From contig NC_013192.1 in NCBI RefSeq assembly GCF_000023905.1, positions 2,232,001-2,296,000 on the forward strand: a DNA stretch of 64,000 nt. Reading direction: 5' to 3'. Below the pieces are notes generated by a model. That model saw only the letters and a list, made by a program, of their open reading frames with translations, had not been told where the DNA came from and did not search any database. The DNA is from Leptotrichia buccalis C-1013-b. Lineage in GTDB: Bacteria; Fusobacteriota; Fusobacteriia; Fusobacteriales; Leptotrichiaceae. The position numbers were made by a program, and so were the translations under genes. Of the stretch, positions 43,894 to 53,959 are shown in pieces (within the stretch, counting starts at the first letter, position 1; the number at the start of each line of letters is the position of its first letter).

Positions 43894-44604
43894 ATGCACG
43901 TTTACGATGAGCAGAAAATTGAAAAGAAAAAGATAAAAAGACGTTTGTTTATTTTAATGAATAGCTTAATGTATGTGATTATTCCAATTATAATAGGATT
44001 TTTGAAAATTAATAAAAATATTATCTCTATTTGGTTAATAATTATTTTTGGAATTTTGAAGTTTTATTTGGAAACAAAAAAGGATTTTGTAAATGAGTAT
44101 GAAAAAGAAGATAAAGAAACTGGAGATTTTGAGGAAACTTTGCGAAAAGAGAAGTTAAAAAAGAAAATTTTTTATTTAAAGATGGGCTGTGTATCAGTTT
44201 GTTTAATTGTAATAACTCTAATTAACATAAATATATTTCAGTTGCCAAGTTATGTCAGAGATTTAAAAGAAATTAGGAAAATTATTTCAAATAGCAAAGA
44301 ACTTTATGTAAATGGGAAAAAACTTGAAAATACAGAAGATGTAAAAAAGTGGATTTGGGACTCTACAAATTATTTTGAGATTTTGTGGGATTACAAGAGG
44401 ACAGCTAATATAGGAGAGCCCAAAATAAAGGCAACTTTATCCAATGAGAAAGGACAGTATCTAGTAATTGAGAAAAAAGATTACGGATGGAGTTTTTTGA
44501 AAATGAAAGAAAATCATTACTACAAGTTAGGTGTTACTTACAAAAAAGATGTCGACAGAACAATTGGAATGGAAAAATCTTTGGGACTTATTCCTCAAGA
44601 TTAA
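43894..44604 (+). CDS. Membrane protein of unknown function
   Basis: A 236-residue protein. The first ~115 residues contain three hydrophobic helices (LMYVIIPIIIGFL, ISIWLIIIFGILKFYL, VSVCLIVITLININIF) separated by charged segments. The C-terminal ~120 residues are soluble and include KELYVNGKKLENTEDVKKWIW and a short beta-rich end. AGAGGT precedes the ATG at 43894. There is no operon partner, as nagB has its own promoter 320 bp on. No family is recognised; the layout (membrane part plus small sensor-like soluble part) is the only clue. Confidence 0.65.
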   Translation: MHVYDEQKIEKKKIKRRLFILMNSLMYVIIPIIIGFLKINKNIISIWLIIIFGILKFYLETKKDFVNEYEKEDKETGDFEETLRKEKLKKKIFYLKMGCVSVCLIVITLININIFQLPSYVRDLKEIRKIISNSKELYVNGKKLENTEDVKKWIWDSTNYFEILWDYKRTANIGEPKIKATLSNEKGQYLVIEKKDYGWSFLKMKENHYYKLGVTYKKDVDRTIGMEKSLGLIPQD

Positions 44605-44732
44605 ATATTTTAACTTTATCAAAATTTCGTTTTCAAATTTTCTAATAACTGGCTTTATTAAATATTTTAGGCTATTTTGTCAAAAAATACGATAAAAATT
44701 CACTTGGAACTTTAATAATGACAATTCCCTTT

Positions 44733-44835
44733 TTTACATCTTGATGTAAATTTAATTTCATCAAGAAAAATAACTTTATACAAATATAATTGTAAATTTT
44801 ACATATTTTGTAAATAAAGAAAAGATGTAAATATA
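44733..44835 (+). promoter_or_regulatory. Array of TTTACA/TGTAAA palindromes upstream of nagB
   Basis: TTTACATCTTGATGTAAA (44733-44750) is a perfect 18-bp palindrome. TGTAAATTTTACA (44791-44803) and TTTACATATTTTGTAAA (44798-44814) are two overlapping ones, and a half site GATGTAAA follows at 44824-44831. All share the half site TTTACA/TGTAAA and sit just upstream of the promoter. They look like operators for an unidentified repressor or activator. Confidence 0.65.
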
Positions 44836-44845
44836 AAAAATATAC

Positions 44846-44873
44846 TTGACATAATTGAAAATGGCTATATAAT
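44846..44873 (+). promoter_or_regulatory. nagB-nagA promoter
   Basis: Consensus TTGACA (44846-44851), 16-bp spacer, TATAAT (44868-44873). Both boxes are perfect, which suggests strong expression that is probably controlled by the adjacent palindromes. Confidence 0.85.
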
Positions 44874-44927
44874 AATAGTAATAAGTATTTTAATCAAAAT
44901 TTAAAAAATATTAAAGGAAGTGAAAAA

Positions 44928-45761
44928 ATGCGTGTAATTATCTTGAAAAATGCTGATGAAGTTGCAAAATGGAGTGCATATCAAATAGCTAAAAAAATAT
45001 TAAAATTTAATCCTACAAAAGAAAAGCCTTTTGTATTAGGGCTTCCTACTGGTTCTACACCGCTTGCAACTTATAAAGAACTAATAAATTTATACAATGA
45101 AAAAATATTGTCATTTGAAAATGTTGTAACTTTCAATATGGATGAATATGTTGGATTAAAGCCAGAAGATCCACAAAGTTACCATTATTTTATGAACGAA
45201 AACTTTTTTAAATATATTAATATAAAAAAAGAAAATATAAATATTCTGGATGGATGTGCGAAAGATTTGGAAAAGGAATGTCAAGATTATGAGGAAAAAA
45301 TAAAAAAAGTTGGCGGGATTCAGCTATTTTTAGGCGGTGTTGGAGAAGATGGACATATAGCATTTAACGAGCCAGGTTCATCGCTTTCATCACATACACG
45401 TGACAAAGATTTGACTTATGATACAATCTTGGCAAATTCTAGATTTTTTGACAACGATATTGAAAAAGTACCAAAATTGGCTTTGACAATAGGTGTAGGA
45501 ACATTAATGGAGTCAAAGGAAGTTATGATTCTTGCAAATGGCTATAAAAAGGCTCGTGCAGTTTATCATGGCGTAGAAGGCGGAGTAAATCATCTCTGGA
45601 CAATTTCGGCTTTGCAGCTGCATAGAAGGGCGGTACTGGTAATTGATGAGATGGCGGCTTCAGATATAAAGGTTAAGACATATAGGTATTTTAAGGAAAT
45701 TGAAGCTAAGAACTTGGATTTGGAAGAGTATAAAAAATATTTGATTGAATTAGCAAAATAG
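44928..45761 (+). CDS. nagB: Glucosamine-6-phosphate deaminase
   Basis: Converts glucosamine-6-P to fructose-6-P and ammonia. The signature [12 protein letters not shown] carries the catalytic Asp; [20 protein letters not shown] includes the active-site His-Glu region. [10 protein letters not shown] and [12 protein letters not shown] are further conserved parts. The 277-residue length is slightly long relative to the 266-residue E. coli enzyme. The next gene, nagA, starts 16 bp after the stop, so the two form one operon. Regulation is probably by the palindrome array at 44733-44835. Confidence 0.96.
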   Translation: MRVIILKNADEVAKWSAYQIAKKILKFNPTKEKPFVLGLPTGSTPLATYKELINLYNEKILSFENVVTFNMDEYVGLKPEDPQSYHYFMNENFFKYINIKKENINILDGCAKDLEKECQDYEEKIKKVGGIQLFLGGVGEDGHIAFNEPGSSLSSHTRDKDLTYDTILANSRFFDNDIEKVPKLALTIGVGTLMESKEVMILANGYKKARAVYHGVEGGVNHLWTISALQLHRRAVLVIDEMAASDIKVKTYRYFKEIEAKNLDLEEYKKYLIELAK

Positions 45762-45776
45762 AGAGGAATTGTTGAG

Positions 45777-46925
45777 ATGATTATAAAAAATGCGAAAATT
45801 TTTGATGGGGAGAAGTTTATTGGGGAAAATGCGGTTGTTTTAGAGGGGAAATTTATAAAAAAAGTAACAGATTTTGATTTGATTGAGGAAAAGGAAGTGG
45901 AAAATCAGGAAGTAATTGATGTCAAAGGGATGGTATTGTCGCCAGGGTTTATTGATTTGCAGATTAACGGATGTGGAGGAGTGCTGTTTAATGATGATAT
46001 TTCGAGAAAAACACTTGAGATAATGAATGAGACTAATAAAAGATACGGATGTACTTCGTTTTTGCCTACACTTATAACTTCGCCTGATGAGAAAATTGAG
46101 AAATCCTTGAATCTTATGAAGGAAATGGAAGATAAGGAGGAAATTGGAGTTTTGGGGCTTCATATTGAAGGGCCGTATATAAGTGTTGAGAAAAAGGGGA
46201 TTCACCGTCCTGAATATATAAGAGTCCTGTCTGATGAAATGGTGCAAAAAATAGCGGAGGCAGGGACTGAGGTTACGAAAATAATAACAATTGCACCTGA
46301 AAAGGCTAAGATTGAACATCTTGAAAAATTGAAAAAGGGGGGGATTAATATCGCTGTGGGGCATACGAATGCAACTTATAAGGAATGCATGGAAAAGAAA
46401 GACTATTTTAACTGTGCGACACATTTATATAATGCAATGAGGGCGTTGGATTCGAGAGAGCCTGGAGTTGTAGGATTTTTATTCAATAATGATACTACAA
46501 ATTGCGGGATAATAGTTGACGGGCTTCATATGGATTTTGCTTCTGTGGAAATTGCTAAGAAAATATTGAAGGATAGGCTTTATCTCGTGACAGATGCGGT
46601 TAGCCCAGCTGGAACTGATAATATGACGGAATTTATGTTCGAAGGGAATAGAGTTTTGTATAAGGATGGTAAATGTGTTTCGCCAGAAGGGACTTTGGGA
46701 GGTTCTGCCCTAGTTATGATTGATGGAGTGAAAAATCTTGTGGAAAAAGTTTATGTTTCGCTAGAAGAAGCGCTTAGAATGGCTACTTCTTATCCAGCAG
46801 AGGCTGTAGCTGTGGATGGAAAATATGGATTTATAAAGGAAGGATATTTTGCGGATTTGACGTATTTTGATGAAAAATTTAACGTGAAAGGAACTGTAAG
46901 TAAGGGAAAATTGACAAAATATTAA
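45777..46925 (+). CDS. nagA: N-acetylglucosamine-6-phosphate deacetylase
   Basis: Releases acetate from GlcNAc-6-P, feeding NagB. The amidohydrolase barrel shows SPGFIDLQINGCGG, the metal-ligand glutamate in GLHIEGPYIS, VGHTNATYKEC, CATHLYNAM (His), and VTDAVSPAGT with the catalytic Asp; EGTLGGSAL is the C-terminal signature. 382 residues is full length. AGAGAGGAATTG precedes the ATG. With nagB and pgi downstream it completes the GlcNAc-to-glycolysis route; a PTS for GlcNAc is not in the window. Confidence 0.96.
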   Translation: MIIKNAKIFDGEKFIGENAVVLEGKFIKKVTDFDLIEEKEVENQEVIDVKGMVLSPGFIDLQINGCGGVLFNDDISRKTLEIMNETNKRYGCTSFLPTLITSPDEKIEKSLNLMKEMEDKEEIGVLGLHIEGPYISVEKKGIHRPEYIRVLSDEMVQKIAEAGTEVTKIITIAPEKAKIEHLEKLKKGGINIAVGHTNATYKECMEKKDYFNCATHLYNAMRALDSREPGVVGFLFNNDTTNCGIIVDGLHMDFASVEIAKKILKDRLYLVTDAVSPAGTDNMTEFMFEGNRVLYKDGKCVSPEGTLGGSALVMIDGVKNLVEKVYVSLEEALRMATSYPAEAVAVDGKYGFIKEGYFADLTYFDEKFNVKGTVSKGKLTKY

Positions 46926-46995
46926 AAAGAGTTGTATAATAGACTTAAAATCTTAGGAAATATTTTTTAAAATTGCAAAATATAACTGGAAAAAT

Positions 46996-47024
46996 TTGAA
47001 AAAAAGTGCTTTTTTTGCTATACT
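46996..47024 (+). promoter_or_regulatory. pgi promoter
   Basis: TTGAAA (46996-47001), 17-bp spacer, TATACT (47019-47024). The leader is about 130 bp. Confidence 0.7.
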
Positions 47025-47164
47025 TTAGTTGAAAAAATAATTTAAGTTTTTAAATTTATAATATTGTTTGATTTTAAAGTTGCGTTACTATGTGTGAAAC
47101 GAGAGGGATTTTTTGATTTAAGAAAATCTGAAAAATAAAATATTTATATTAAAGGAGAAAAAAT

Positions 47165-48523
47165 ATGGAAAAATTGAATTTTAATTATCAATTTGCAAAA
47201 AATTTTTTTAACGAAAATGAACTAAAACAAATTAAACCGTATGTGGAATTGGCAAATGAAGTGCTGACTTCAAAAACAGGAGCAGGAAATGACTTTTTAG
47301 GATGGGTTGACTTGCCTGAAAATTATAATAAAGATGAATTTGCTAGAATTAAAAAGGCGGCTGAAAAAATTAAAAATGATTCAGAGGTTTTAATAGTAAT
47401 CGGAATTGGAGGATCTTATTTAGGGGCAAAAGCTGCAATTGAGTTTTTATCACACAGCTTTTACAATAACTTGCCAAAAGATAAAAGAAAAACTCCTGAA
47501 ATTTATTTTGCAGGAACAAATATGAGCGGTGTTTATTTGCAGCATTTAATTGAAGTTGTTGGAGATAGAGATTTTTCAGTAAACGTAATTTCAAAATCTG
47601 GAACTACAACTGAACCTGCGATTGCATTCAGAGTGTTCAAAAAAATGCTGGAAGAAAAATATGGAAAAGAAGAAGCTGCAAAAAGAATTTACGCTACAAC
47701 AGATAAAGAGCGTGGAGCATTAAAAACACTTGCAACAGCTGAAGGATACGAAACTTTTGTTGTACCTGACAACGTTGGAGGAAGATTTTCTGTATTGACT
47801 GCAGTAGGACTTTTACCAATTGCTGCGGCTGGAATTAATATTGATGATTTGATGGCTGGAGCAAAAGATGCAATGAATGACTTTGCAAACAAAAATATGG
47901 ATGAAAATCAGGCTTTACAATATGCGGCTGTTAGAAATATTTTACACAGAAAAGGAAAACACTTGGAATTAATGGTAAATTATGAGCCAAGAGTTCATTA
48001 TTTGGCAGAATGGTGGAAACAGCTGTTTGGAGAATCTGAAGGAAAAGACGGAAAAGGATTGTATCCAACTTCAGCAGATTTTTCGGCAGACTTACATTCA
48101 TTGGGACAATATATTCAGGAAGGACAAAGATTGTTCTTTGAAACAGTAGTTTCTATTGGAAAACCTGAAGTGGAATTTGTCATTGAAAGCGACAAGGATA
48201 ATCTTGACGGATTAAACTTTATTGCTGGGAAAACATTGGATTATGTAAATAAAAAAGCAACTGATGGGGTAATTTTGGCACATATTGACGGAAATGTACC
48301 TAACTTAGGTGTAAACATTCCTGAAGCTACTCCTTATCATTTAGGATATACATTCTATTTCTTTGAAAAAGCGTGCGGAGTGAGCGGATATCTTTTAGGT
48401 GTAAATCCATTTGATCAGCCTGGAGTAGAAGCATATAAGAAAAATATGTTTGCATTGTTAGGAAAACCTGGATATGAAGAAGCTGGAAAAGAATTGGAAA
48501 AAAAATTAAATGAAGTTAAATAA
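47165..48523 (+). CDS. pgi: Glucose-6-phosphate isomerase
   Basis: Interconverts glucose-6-P and fructose-6-P. Active-site blocks are [31 protein letters not shown] (phosphate loop), [14 protein letters not shown] (family signature), [11 protein letters not shown] with the catalytic Glu, and [15 protein letters not shown] with the catalytic Lys. 452 residues is the bacterial short form. It has its own promoter and a terminator follows. It sits in the hub joining nagAB, manA and the GH13 route. Confidence 0.97.
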   Translation: MEKLNFNYQFAKNFFNENELKQIKPYVELANEVLTSKTGAGNDFLGWVDLPENYNKDEFARIKKAAEKIKNDSEVLIVIGIGGSYLGAKAAIEFLSHSFYNNLPKDKRKTPEIYFAGTNMSGVYLQHLIEVVGDRDFSVNVISKSGTTTEPAIAFRVFKKMLEEKYGKEEAAKRIYATTDKERGALKTLATAEGYETFVVPDNVGGRFSVLTAVGLLPIAAAGINIDDLMAGAKDAMNDFANKNMDENQALQYAAVRNILHRKGKHLELMVNYEPRVHYLAEWWKQLFGESEGKDGKGLYPTSADFSADLHSLGQYIQEGQRLFFETVVSIGKPEVEFVIESDKDNLDGLNFIAGKTLDYVNKKATDGVILAHIDGNVPNLGVNIPEATPYHLGYTFYFFEKACGVSGYLLGVNPFDQPGVEAYKKNMFALLGKPGYEEAGKELEKKLNEVK

Positions 48524-48554
48524 TTTGTATAAATTGAAGAATTGATTATGAAAG

Positions 48555-48608
48555 AAGGTGGCTGATTTGGGATATTTTTTCAAGTCGCCATCTTTTATTG
48601 TTTTTTTT
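48555..48608 (+). terminator. pgi terminator
   Basis: AAGGTGGC (48555-48562) pairs with GCCATCTT (48587-48594, one G-U) and a T-rich tract follows. Confidence 0.75.
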
Positions 48609-48659
48609 GTAAAAAAAATTATTCTACTTTTAGAGCAGCAGCTCTGGAAAGGATGTAAA

Positions 48660-50033
48660 ATGACAAAGGAAAATTTGTGGAAAAATTATACTGATGAACA
48701 AAAGGAAGTAATTTTTGAATTTGCTGAAAAGTATAAAAAATATTTGGATTCTGCAAAAACTGAAAGAGAATTTGTGGATTTGACGGAAAAAGAGTTAAAG
48801 AAAAACGGATTTGTTGACATTAATGAAAAAAATGAATTGAAAAAGGGAGATAAAATTTATTTTAACAACAGAAATAAAAATATTATTGCAGTAATTGTTG
48901 GAAATGATATAAAAAGTGGAATTAATATGATTGTTTCTCACGTGGATTCGCCAAGACTGGATTTAAAGCCAAATCCGATAATGGAAGAAGAAGAATTTGC
49001 ACTACTAAACACGCATTATTATGGTGGAATAAAAAAATATCAATGGGCTGCAACTCCGCTAGCATTACATGGTGTAGTTTTCTTAAAAAATGGAGAAAAA
49101 GTGACACTTTCGATTGGGGAAAATGATGATGAGCCTGTATTCAGCATGCCTGATATATTGCCACATTTGGCGTATAATGTACAGGATAACAGAAAAGCTA
49201 GAGATGTGATAAAAGGCGAAGAGTTAAAATTATTATTTGGAAATATGCCTTTAAATGATGAAAATGTAAATAAAAAGATAAAGCAGTTTGTGCTTGATAA
49301 ATTGAAAAAAGATTACGGAATAGAAGAAGATGATTTCTTTACGGCGGAGCTGGAAGTTGTGCCTACTGGGAAATTGCGGGATGTGGGGCTTGATAAGAGC
49401 ATGATAGGAGGATATGGGCAAGATGACAGAATTTGTGCATATACTTCGCTTAGAGCCTTGTTTGATGTTAAGGAAACTGAGAAAACTGTTATGGTGTATT
49501 TGACGGATAAAGAAGAAATTGGAAGTGAAGGCTCGACAAGCCTGAAATCAACATTGCCTGAATATGTTGTTGGAAAAATGCTTTCACTTACAGAAAAAAA
49601 TTACAATGATCAGATATTAAGAGAAACTTTGTGGAACTCAAAAGCCTTGTCATCAGATGTTACGGCTGCATTGAATCCAGTGTTTAAATCAGTTCACGAT
49701 GTGGAAAATGCGGCAAGACTATCTTATGGGCTGGCATTCGCAAAATATACGGGAAGCCGCGGGAAAGTTATGGCAAATGATGCCGATGCAGAGTTTATTC
49801 AGGAAATAAGACAAATATTTGATAAGAATGATATTAAATACCAATCTGGAGGATTTGGAAAGGTAGATGAAGGTGGAGGCGGTACTGTTGCTAAGTTCTT
49901 GGCTTATTATGGAATCAGAACGATAGATGCAGGGCCTTCACTTTTATCAATGCACTCTTTGTTTGAGATTTCATCAAAAGCGGACTTATATGAAACATAT
50001 AGAGCATACAAAGTGTTTTTTGAATTGAAATAG
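48660..50033 (+). CDS. M18-family aminopeptidase
   Basis: A 457-residue zinc aminopeptidase of family M18 (aspartyl aminopeptidase/ApeA type), cytoplasmic peptide breakdown. Metal and catalytic motifs are MIVSHVDSPRLDLKPNP (His and Asp), the dimer-interface QDDRICAYTS, TDKEEIGSEGSTS (catalytic and metal Glu) and SLLSMHSLFEISSKAD (His). The ATG at 48660 follows GGAAAGGATG; a longer frame back to 48558 runs into the pgi terminator. The next gene begins 30 bp after the stop. The substrate is probably N-terminal acidic or broad, by family. Confidence 0.9.
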   Translation: MTKENLWKNYTDEQKEVIFEFAEKYKKYLDSAKTEREFVDLTEKELKKNGFVDINEKNELKKGDKIYFNNRNKNIIAVIVGNDIKSGINMIVSHVDSPRLDLKPNPIMEEEEFALLNTHYYGGIKKYQWAATPLALHGVVFLKNGEKVTLSIGENDDEPVFSMPDILPHLAYNVQDNRKARDVIKGEELKLLFGNMPLNDENVNKKIKQFVLDKLKKDYGIEEDDFFTAELEVVPTGKLRDVGLDKSMIGGYGQDDRICAYTSLRALFDVKETEKTVMVYLTDKEEIGSEGSTSLKSTLPEYVVGKMLSLTEKNYNDQILRETLWNSKALSSDVTAALNPVFKSVHDVENAARLSYGLAFAKYTGSRGKVMANDADAEFIQEIRQIFDKNDIKYQSGGFGKVDEGGGGTVAKFLAYYGIRTIDAGPSLLSMHSLFEISSKADLYETYRAYKVFFELK

Positions 50034-50063
50034 GAAAAGAGTAGAGAAATTAGGAGAGAAGAT

Positions 50064-53000
50064 ATGCAGTATAAAATTATAATTTATAAAGATAATAAAT
50101 TCTATAAAGAAGAAGATTTAAAGCAAAAAGGCGAAAATTATATCTATAAATGGGGAAGTGTAGAGTCTGGAAGCTATTTTTTTGAAATAAAAAATGAAGA
50201 AAATAATGCCATAAGCGGTGTAACTTACAGTCATACAGCACCATTTGCAAAAAGATTTGAAGCAGTAGTAGATGAAAATTTGCCTCCAAAATCTATAACA
50301 GGATTTCAAAAGGGAATAGATATTTATGTAGAATATTCTCCTGTAAAAAAGACATTTTCATTGACAAAAATGAAATTTTACAGAATGAATCTGGATATTT
50401 CCGATTTTGGACTGACAGAAGCAACTAATGTAGAAATTGCAGGTAATTTTAATAGCTGGAAAACCGATCCGGAACCAGTTCGTCATTTTGAAGGAACAAA
50501 TTATGAAGTCGTATTGGCTGCACCTGAAGGTGTTTACGAATACAAATATTTAATTGACGGAAAATGGCATCCTGAAAATGAAAATAAAAAATTGGTTATT
50601 GGAGAAAATGGAGCATTATTTGCACAGGGAGATTTAGGAACTGGAAAATTTGTTTATGAAGCGATTGATAAAAATAGCCATTTAAAGGCAATAGTTCACG
50701 ATTATGAAAGTTTACAGTATTTTAACAAATTGTCAGATAGTGAATATGAATTTAAAATAAGAACTCAGATGAATGATGTGGAACGTGCATATATTAGCGT
50801 TGTTTTACACGAAGAAGATAACTATGAAATGATTTATGAACTGGAAAGATATCAGGATAAAACGAATGGATTTGATTATTTTGAAAGAATAATAAATTTC
50901 GGAAAAGAAGCCAAGAAACTTTTGTATTATTTTATTCTTGAAGATAATGGTTCAAGAGCTTATTTTAATGGAAAAACATTGAGCTACAGCAAGCCAAAAA
51001 GACTTATTGTAAATACAACATCCAAGGACATACAGCTATTTCATGTACCAAATTGGGCAAAAGAAGCAATCTGGTATAATATCTTCCCAGACAGATTTTA
51101 CAACGGAAATCACTACAATGACCCTATTTTCAATGAATTTGGTCCAGAAGCATTTAAACAAAATAGACTTCATGAGCAAAACTTTATAGAAGATTACAAA
51201 TGGGAAAAAAGTAATAATGTAATTAGCCATTTTGATAGAAACCGTTGGACTGCTGATTTTAAAGAACAAGTAATTTGGGAAAAACTGGGAGAGCGTGAAA
51301 TTGACTACAGCTTGAAATATGCCAGAATGTACGGTGGAGACTTACAGGGAATAAAAGAAAAAATACCATATATGAAAGAGCTGGGAATTAACGCTATCTG
51401 GCTAAATCCAGTATTTTTCTCACATCAAAACCATAAATATGGAGCAAATGACTTTAGACATATTTCGCCTGACTTTGGAACGATAAAAACAAGCGGAAAA
51501 ACTCATGGTGTAGAAATTAGTAAAAATAATAAATATGGGAACAAATCGTATATAGATGTCCTTGGAAATAAAGCTTCAACAAGTAGTGAGCTAAAACTTC
51601 TGGAAGTAAATTTGAAGGGTGAAAATCGTGGAAAAAATGGATACGGAGAAACAGAGGAGCCATCAACTTGGGTATGGACAGAATCAGATTTAATAATGGT
51701 AGATTTGATAAAGGAACTTCACAGAAATGGTATTCGTGTAATATTTGACGGGGTTTTCAATCATAGCAGCAGTGATCACTGGACGTTTAATATGGTGCTT
51801 GCTGACGGAGAAAGCTCTAAATACAAGGACTGGTACAAATTCACAGATTTTGGGCAGCATGTTCCAATTACAGATGAAATGAGCGATGAACAAGCATTTG
51901 AAACTTTGATTGCAAATAGAAAAAGAACTATTTACAATGCTTGGGGAGGTTTTGATTCACTTCCGGAATTTAACACATTTAATCAGGAATACAAGGAATA
52001 TATTTTCAATATAACAAGAAAATGGATGTACGGACCTGACGGAAAAGAAAGTGAAAACTGGATGGAAGATGACGGAATAGATGGTTGGCGTCTAGATGTT
52101 CCAAATTGTCTGGAAAACCAAAATTTCTGGAATGAATGGCGTGAAGTTGTAAAAGGTAGCAAAAAAGATTCCTACATAACTGCAGAACTTTGGGGAAATG
52201 CTTCAGGTGATATTAATGGTGGAAATAAATTTGATACTGTAATGAACTATGAATGGTTAAAAACAGTTATTGGATTTTTTATTAATCAAAGTCGCGAAGG
52301 TGGAGTAAGATATAAACTGAAGGCACAAGACTTTTTCAATGAGCTGCGGGAAAAAAGAACTTGGTATCCATATCAAGCATTGCAAGCAAGTCAGAATTTA
52401 AATGGTTCACACGATACTGACAGGCTTTATTCGAGAATCGTAAATGATGTAGTTGGAAGAAATCTGGAAGAAGGAAAACAGCTAGAAAAAGGATATAATG
52501 GAATACGTCCAGACCTAGCTTCAAATTATCATCCAAACACAACAATAGACTGGCGAAACAGCCCAATTAAGCCAAAAGACATACTTAAATTAATCTCAAT
52601 ATTCCAAATGACATATATTGGAGCACCAATGCTATTTTACGGCGATGAAATCGGAATGTGGGGAGCAACTGACCCATATTGCCGAAAACCAATGTTATGG
52701 AAGGAATTTTTATACGATAATGAAAAAAATCCGTCACATATTAACCAAAATGAAAGTTACGAACAAAAAGTTGACAGTGACTTATTTGAATGGTATAAAA
52801 AATTAATTCGTATAAGACTTCAAAATAAAACTCTTGTCTATGGTAAATTCAGAGAAATTATGGCAGATAATGAAAAAGATATAATCGTTTACGAGAGAGT
52901 AATTGAAGATTATTCTATAATAGTTGTAATAAATAATTCTTTTAATGATTGGGAAAATGTGGAATTTGAAACGCATTATCAAGATGAAAGATTTATAGAT

Positions 53001-53117
53001 CTGGTAACAGAAGGCAGAACATTCAGAACAAGTTCTAATGGAAAAATTAAGCTAAACATAAAAGCTAAGGAAGGTATGATTTTACGAAAAGTAAGAATTG
53101 ACAGAGATTACGAATAG
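50064..53117 (+). CDS. GH13 alpha-amylase/neopullulanase-like enzyme with CBM48-type domain
   Basis: A 1,017-residue glycoside hydrolase. An N-terminal beta-domain (residues ~1-100) is followed by a glycogen-binding CBM48/AMPK-like module (ATNVEIAGNFNSWK...EYKYLIDGKWHP, about 120-172). The catalytic barrel begins IWYNIFPDRFYNG. Conserved regions are I DGVFNHSS (about 561), II GWRLDVPN (nucleophile Asp, about 674), III ITAELWG (acid Glu, about 706) and IV NGSHDTDR (about 782). No signal peptide is seen, so it should act on cytoplasmic glycogen or imported maltodextrins. AGGAGAG precedes the ATG. The long insertion in domain B (about 440-545) is larger than usual. Confidence 0.92.
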   Translation: MQYKIIIYKDNKFYKEEDLKQKGENYIYKWGSVESGSYFFEIKNEENNAISGVTYSHTAPFAKRFEAVVDENLPPKSITGFQKGIDIYVEYSPVKKTFSLTKMKFYRMNLDISDFGLTEATNVEIAGNFNSWKTDPEPVRHFEGTNYEVVLAAPEGVYEYKYLIDGKWHPENENKKLVIGENGALFAQGDLGTGKFVYEAIDKNSHLKAIVHDYESLQYFNKLSDSEYEFKIRTQMNDVERAYISVVLHEEDNYEMIYELERYQDKTNGFDYFERIINFGKEAKKLLYYFILEDNGSRAYFNGKTLSYSKPKRLIVNTTSKDIQLFHVPNWAKEAIWYNIFPDRFYNGNHYNDPIFNEFGPEAFKQNRLHEQNFIEDYKWEKSNNVISHFDRNRWTADFKEQVIWEKLGEREIDYSLKYARMYGGDLQGIKEKIPYMKELGINAIWLNPVFFSHQNHKYGANDFRHISPDFGTIKTSGKTHGVEISKNNKYGNKSYIDVLGNKASTSSELKLLEVNLKGENRGKNGYGETEEPSTWVWTESDLIMVDLIKELHRNGIRVIFDGVFNHSSSDHWTFNMVLADGESSKYKDWYKFTDFGQHVPITDEMSDEQAFETLIANRKRTIYNAWGGFDSLPEFNTFNQEYKEYIFNITRKWMYGPDGKESENWMEDDGIDGWRLDVPNCLENQNFWNEWREVVKGSKKDSYITAELWGNASGDINGGNKFDTVMNYEWLKTVIGFFINQSREGGVRYKLKAQDFFNELREKRTWYPYQALQASQNLNGSHDTDRLYSRIVNDVVGRNLEEGKQLEKGYNGIRPDLASNYHPNTTIDWRNSPIKPKDILKLISIFQMTYIGAPMLFYGDEIGMWGATDPYCRKPMLWKEFLYDNEKNPSHINQNESYEQKVDSDLFEWYKKLIRIRLQNKTLVYGKFREIMADNEKDIIVYERVIEDYSIIVVINNSFNDWENVEFETHYQDERFIDLVTEGRTFRTSSNGKIKLNIKAKEGMILRKVRIDRDYE

Positions 53118-53128
53118 GATATTTTAAG

Positions 53129-53155
53129 TAAGGGGACTCAATTGAACTCCCCTTA
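53129..53155 (+). terminator. Terminator of the M18/GH13 unit
   Basis: TAAGGGGA (53129-53136) pairs with TCCCCTTA (53148-53155). The following tract ATTTAAGTTT is only moderately T-rich. Confidence 0.7.
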
Positions 53156-53236
53156 TTTAAGTTTAAAAATTTTTAAATATTGTTATTTTTTTAGTTTTAT
53201 GATAAACTATTCACATAAACATTTTTTGGGGGAAAA

Positions 53237-53959
53237 ATGATGGGGGAAAATAAAAAGTTAGCAATATTAAAGGAAAAATTGAGTGAAGAACAGGAAAAAG
53301 GACATCGGGAAAGATTAAGGCAAAGATTTCTTTCAACAGGAACAAAGGGATTTCTAGACTACGAGCTTTTGGAACTGCTGCTTACATATACAGTTATTAG
53401 AAAAAATTGCAGAGGAATTGCAAAAAATCTATTAAAAAAATATGGGGATTTGTATACAATTTTACAGCAATCAGAAGAAGAATTGCAAAAAAATAAATAT
53501 ATGACTGAAAGAACTGTTGTTTTTTTAAAACTTTTATCTGAAATTATAGAAAACGGGCTGTATAAAAAAATACATAATAAAAAAATTTCAATAACAAGCA
53601 ACATTAAATTACTAAATTATTTAAAATGCTCTCTTTTAAAAAGGGATATCGAAGTTTTTAAAGTGTTATTTTTAAATACACAAAATGAATTAATGAAAGA
53701 AGAAGAATTATTTTATGGTACAATTGACAGAAGTACTATTTATATTAGGGAACTAATAAAAAAAATATTAGAATATAACGCAAAATCAGTCATTTTAGTG
53801 CATAATCATCCCGCAGGTTCACTCAAACCTTCAGATTCTGACATTTTGCTGACAAAAAAAGTTAAAGAAGTATTTGAAAGTATGGAAATACGTTTGTTAG
53901 ACCATTTAATAATAAGTGAACAGGGGTATTTCAGTTTTTTAGAAGGTGGAATATTATGA
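53237..53959 (+). CDS. radC: RadC-family JAB-domain protein
   Basis: A 240-residue protein of the RadC/YicR family. An N-terminal UPF0758 helix-hairpin region (GHRERLRQRFL...LLELLLTYTVIRKNC) precedes a JAMM-like metalloprotease domain with VILVHNHPAGSLKPSDSD (HxHPxGxxxPSxxD) and the upstream ELI. The old role in DNA repair is disputed and the in vivo function is unknown. It is preceded by GGGGGAAAA; an ATG three bases in is also possible. The downstream gene overlaps by four bases (ATGA), so translation is coupled. Confidence 0.92.
   Translation: MMGENKKLAILKEKLSEEQEKGHRERLRQRFLSTGTKGFLDYELLELLLTYTVIRKNCRGIAKNLLKKYGDLYTILQQSEEELQKNKYMTERTVVFLKLLSEIIENGLYKKIHNKKISITSNIKLLNYLKCSLLKRDIEVFKVLFLNTQNELMKEEELFYGTIDRSTIYIRELIKKILEYNAKSVILVHNHPAGSLKPSDSDILLTKKVKEVFESMEIRLLDHLIISEQGYFSFLEGGIL

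Noticed and set aside
44605-44927. glmS-type ribozyme or riboswitch upstream of nagB
   Set aside because: The interval consists of AT-rich palindromes upstream of the promoter, and the transcribed leader is only about 50 bp, too short for such an element.
45840-46424. 194-codon minus-strand open frame opposite nagA
   Set aside because: It lies entirely inside the clearly conserved nagA on the other strand, has no ribosome site and reads as low-complexity Ile/Phe/His-rich residues, the usual shadow of an AT-rich gene.
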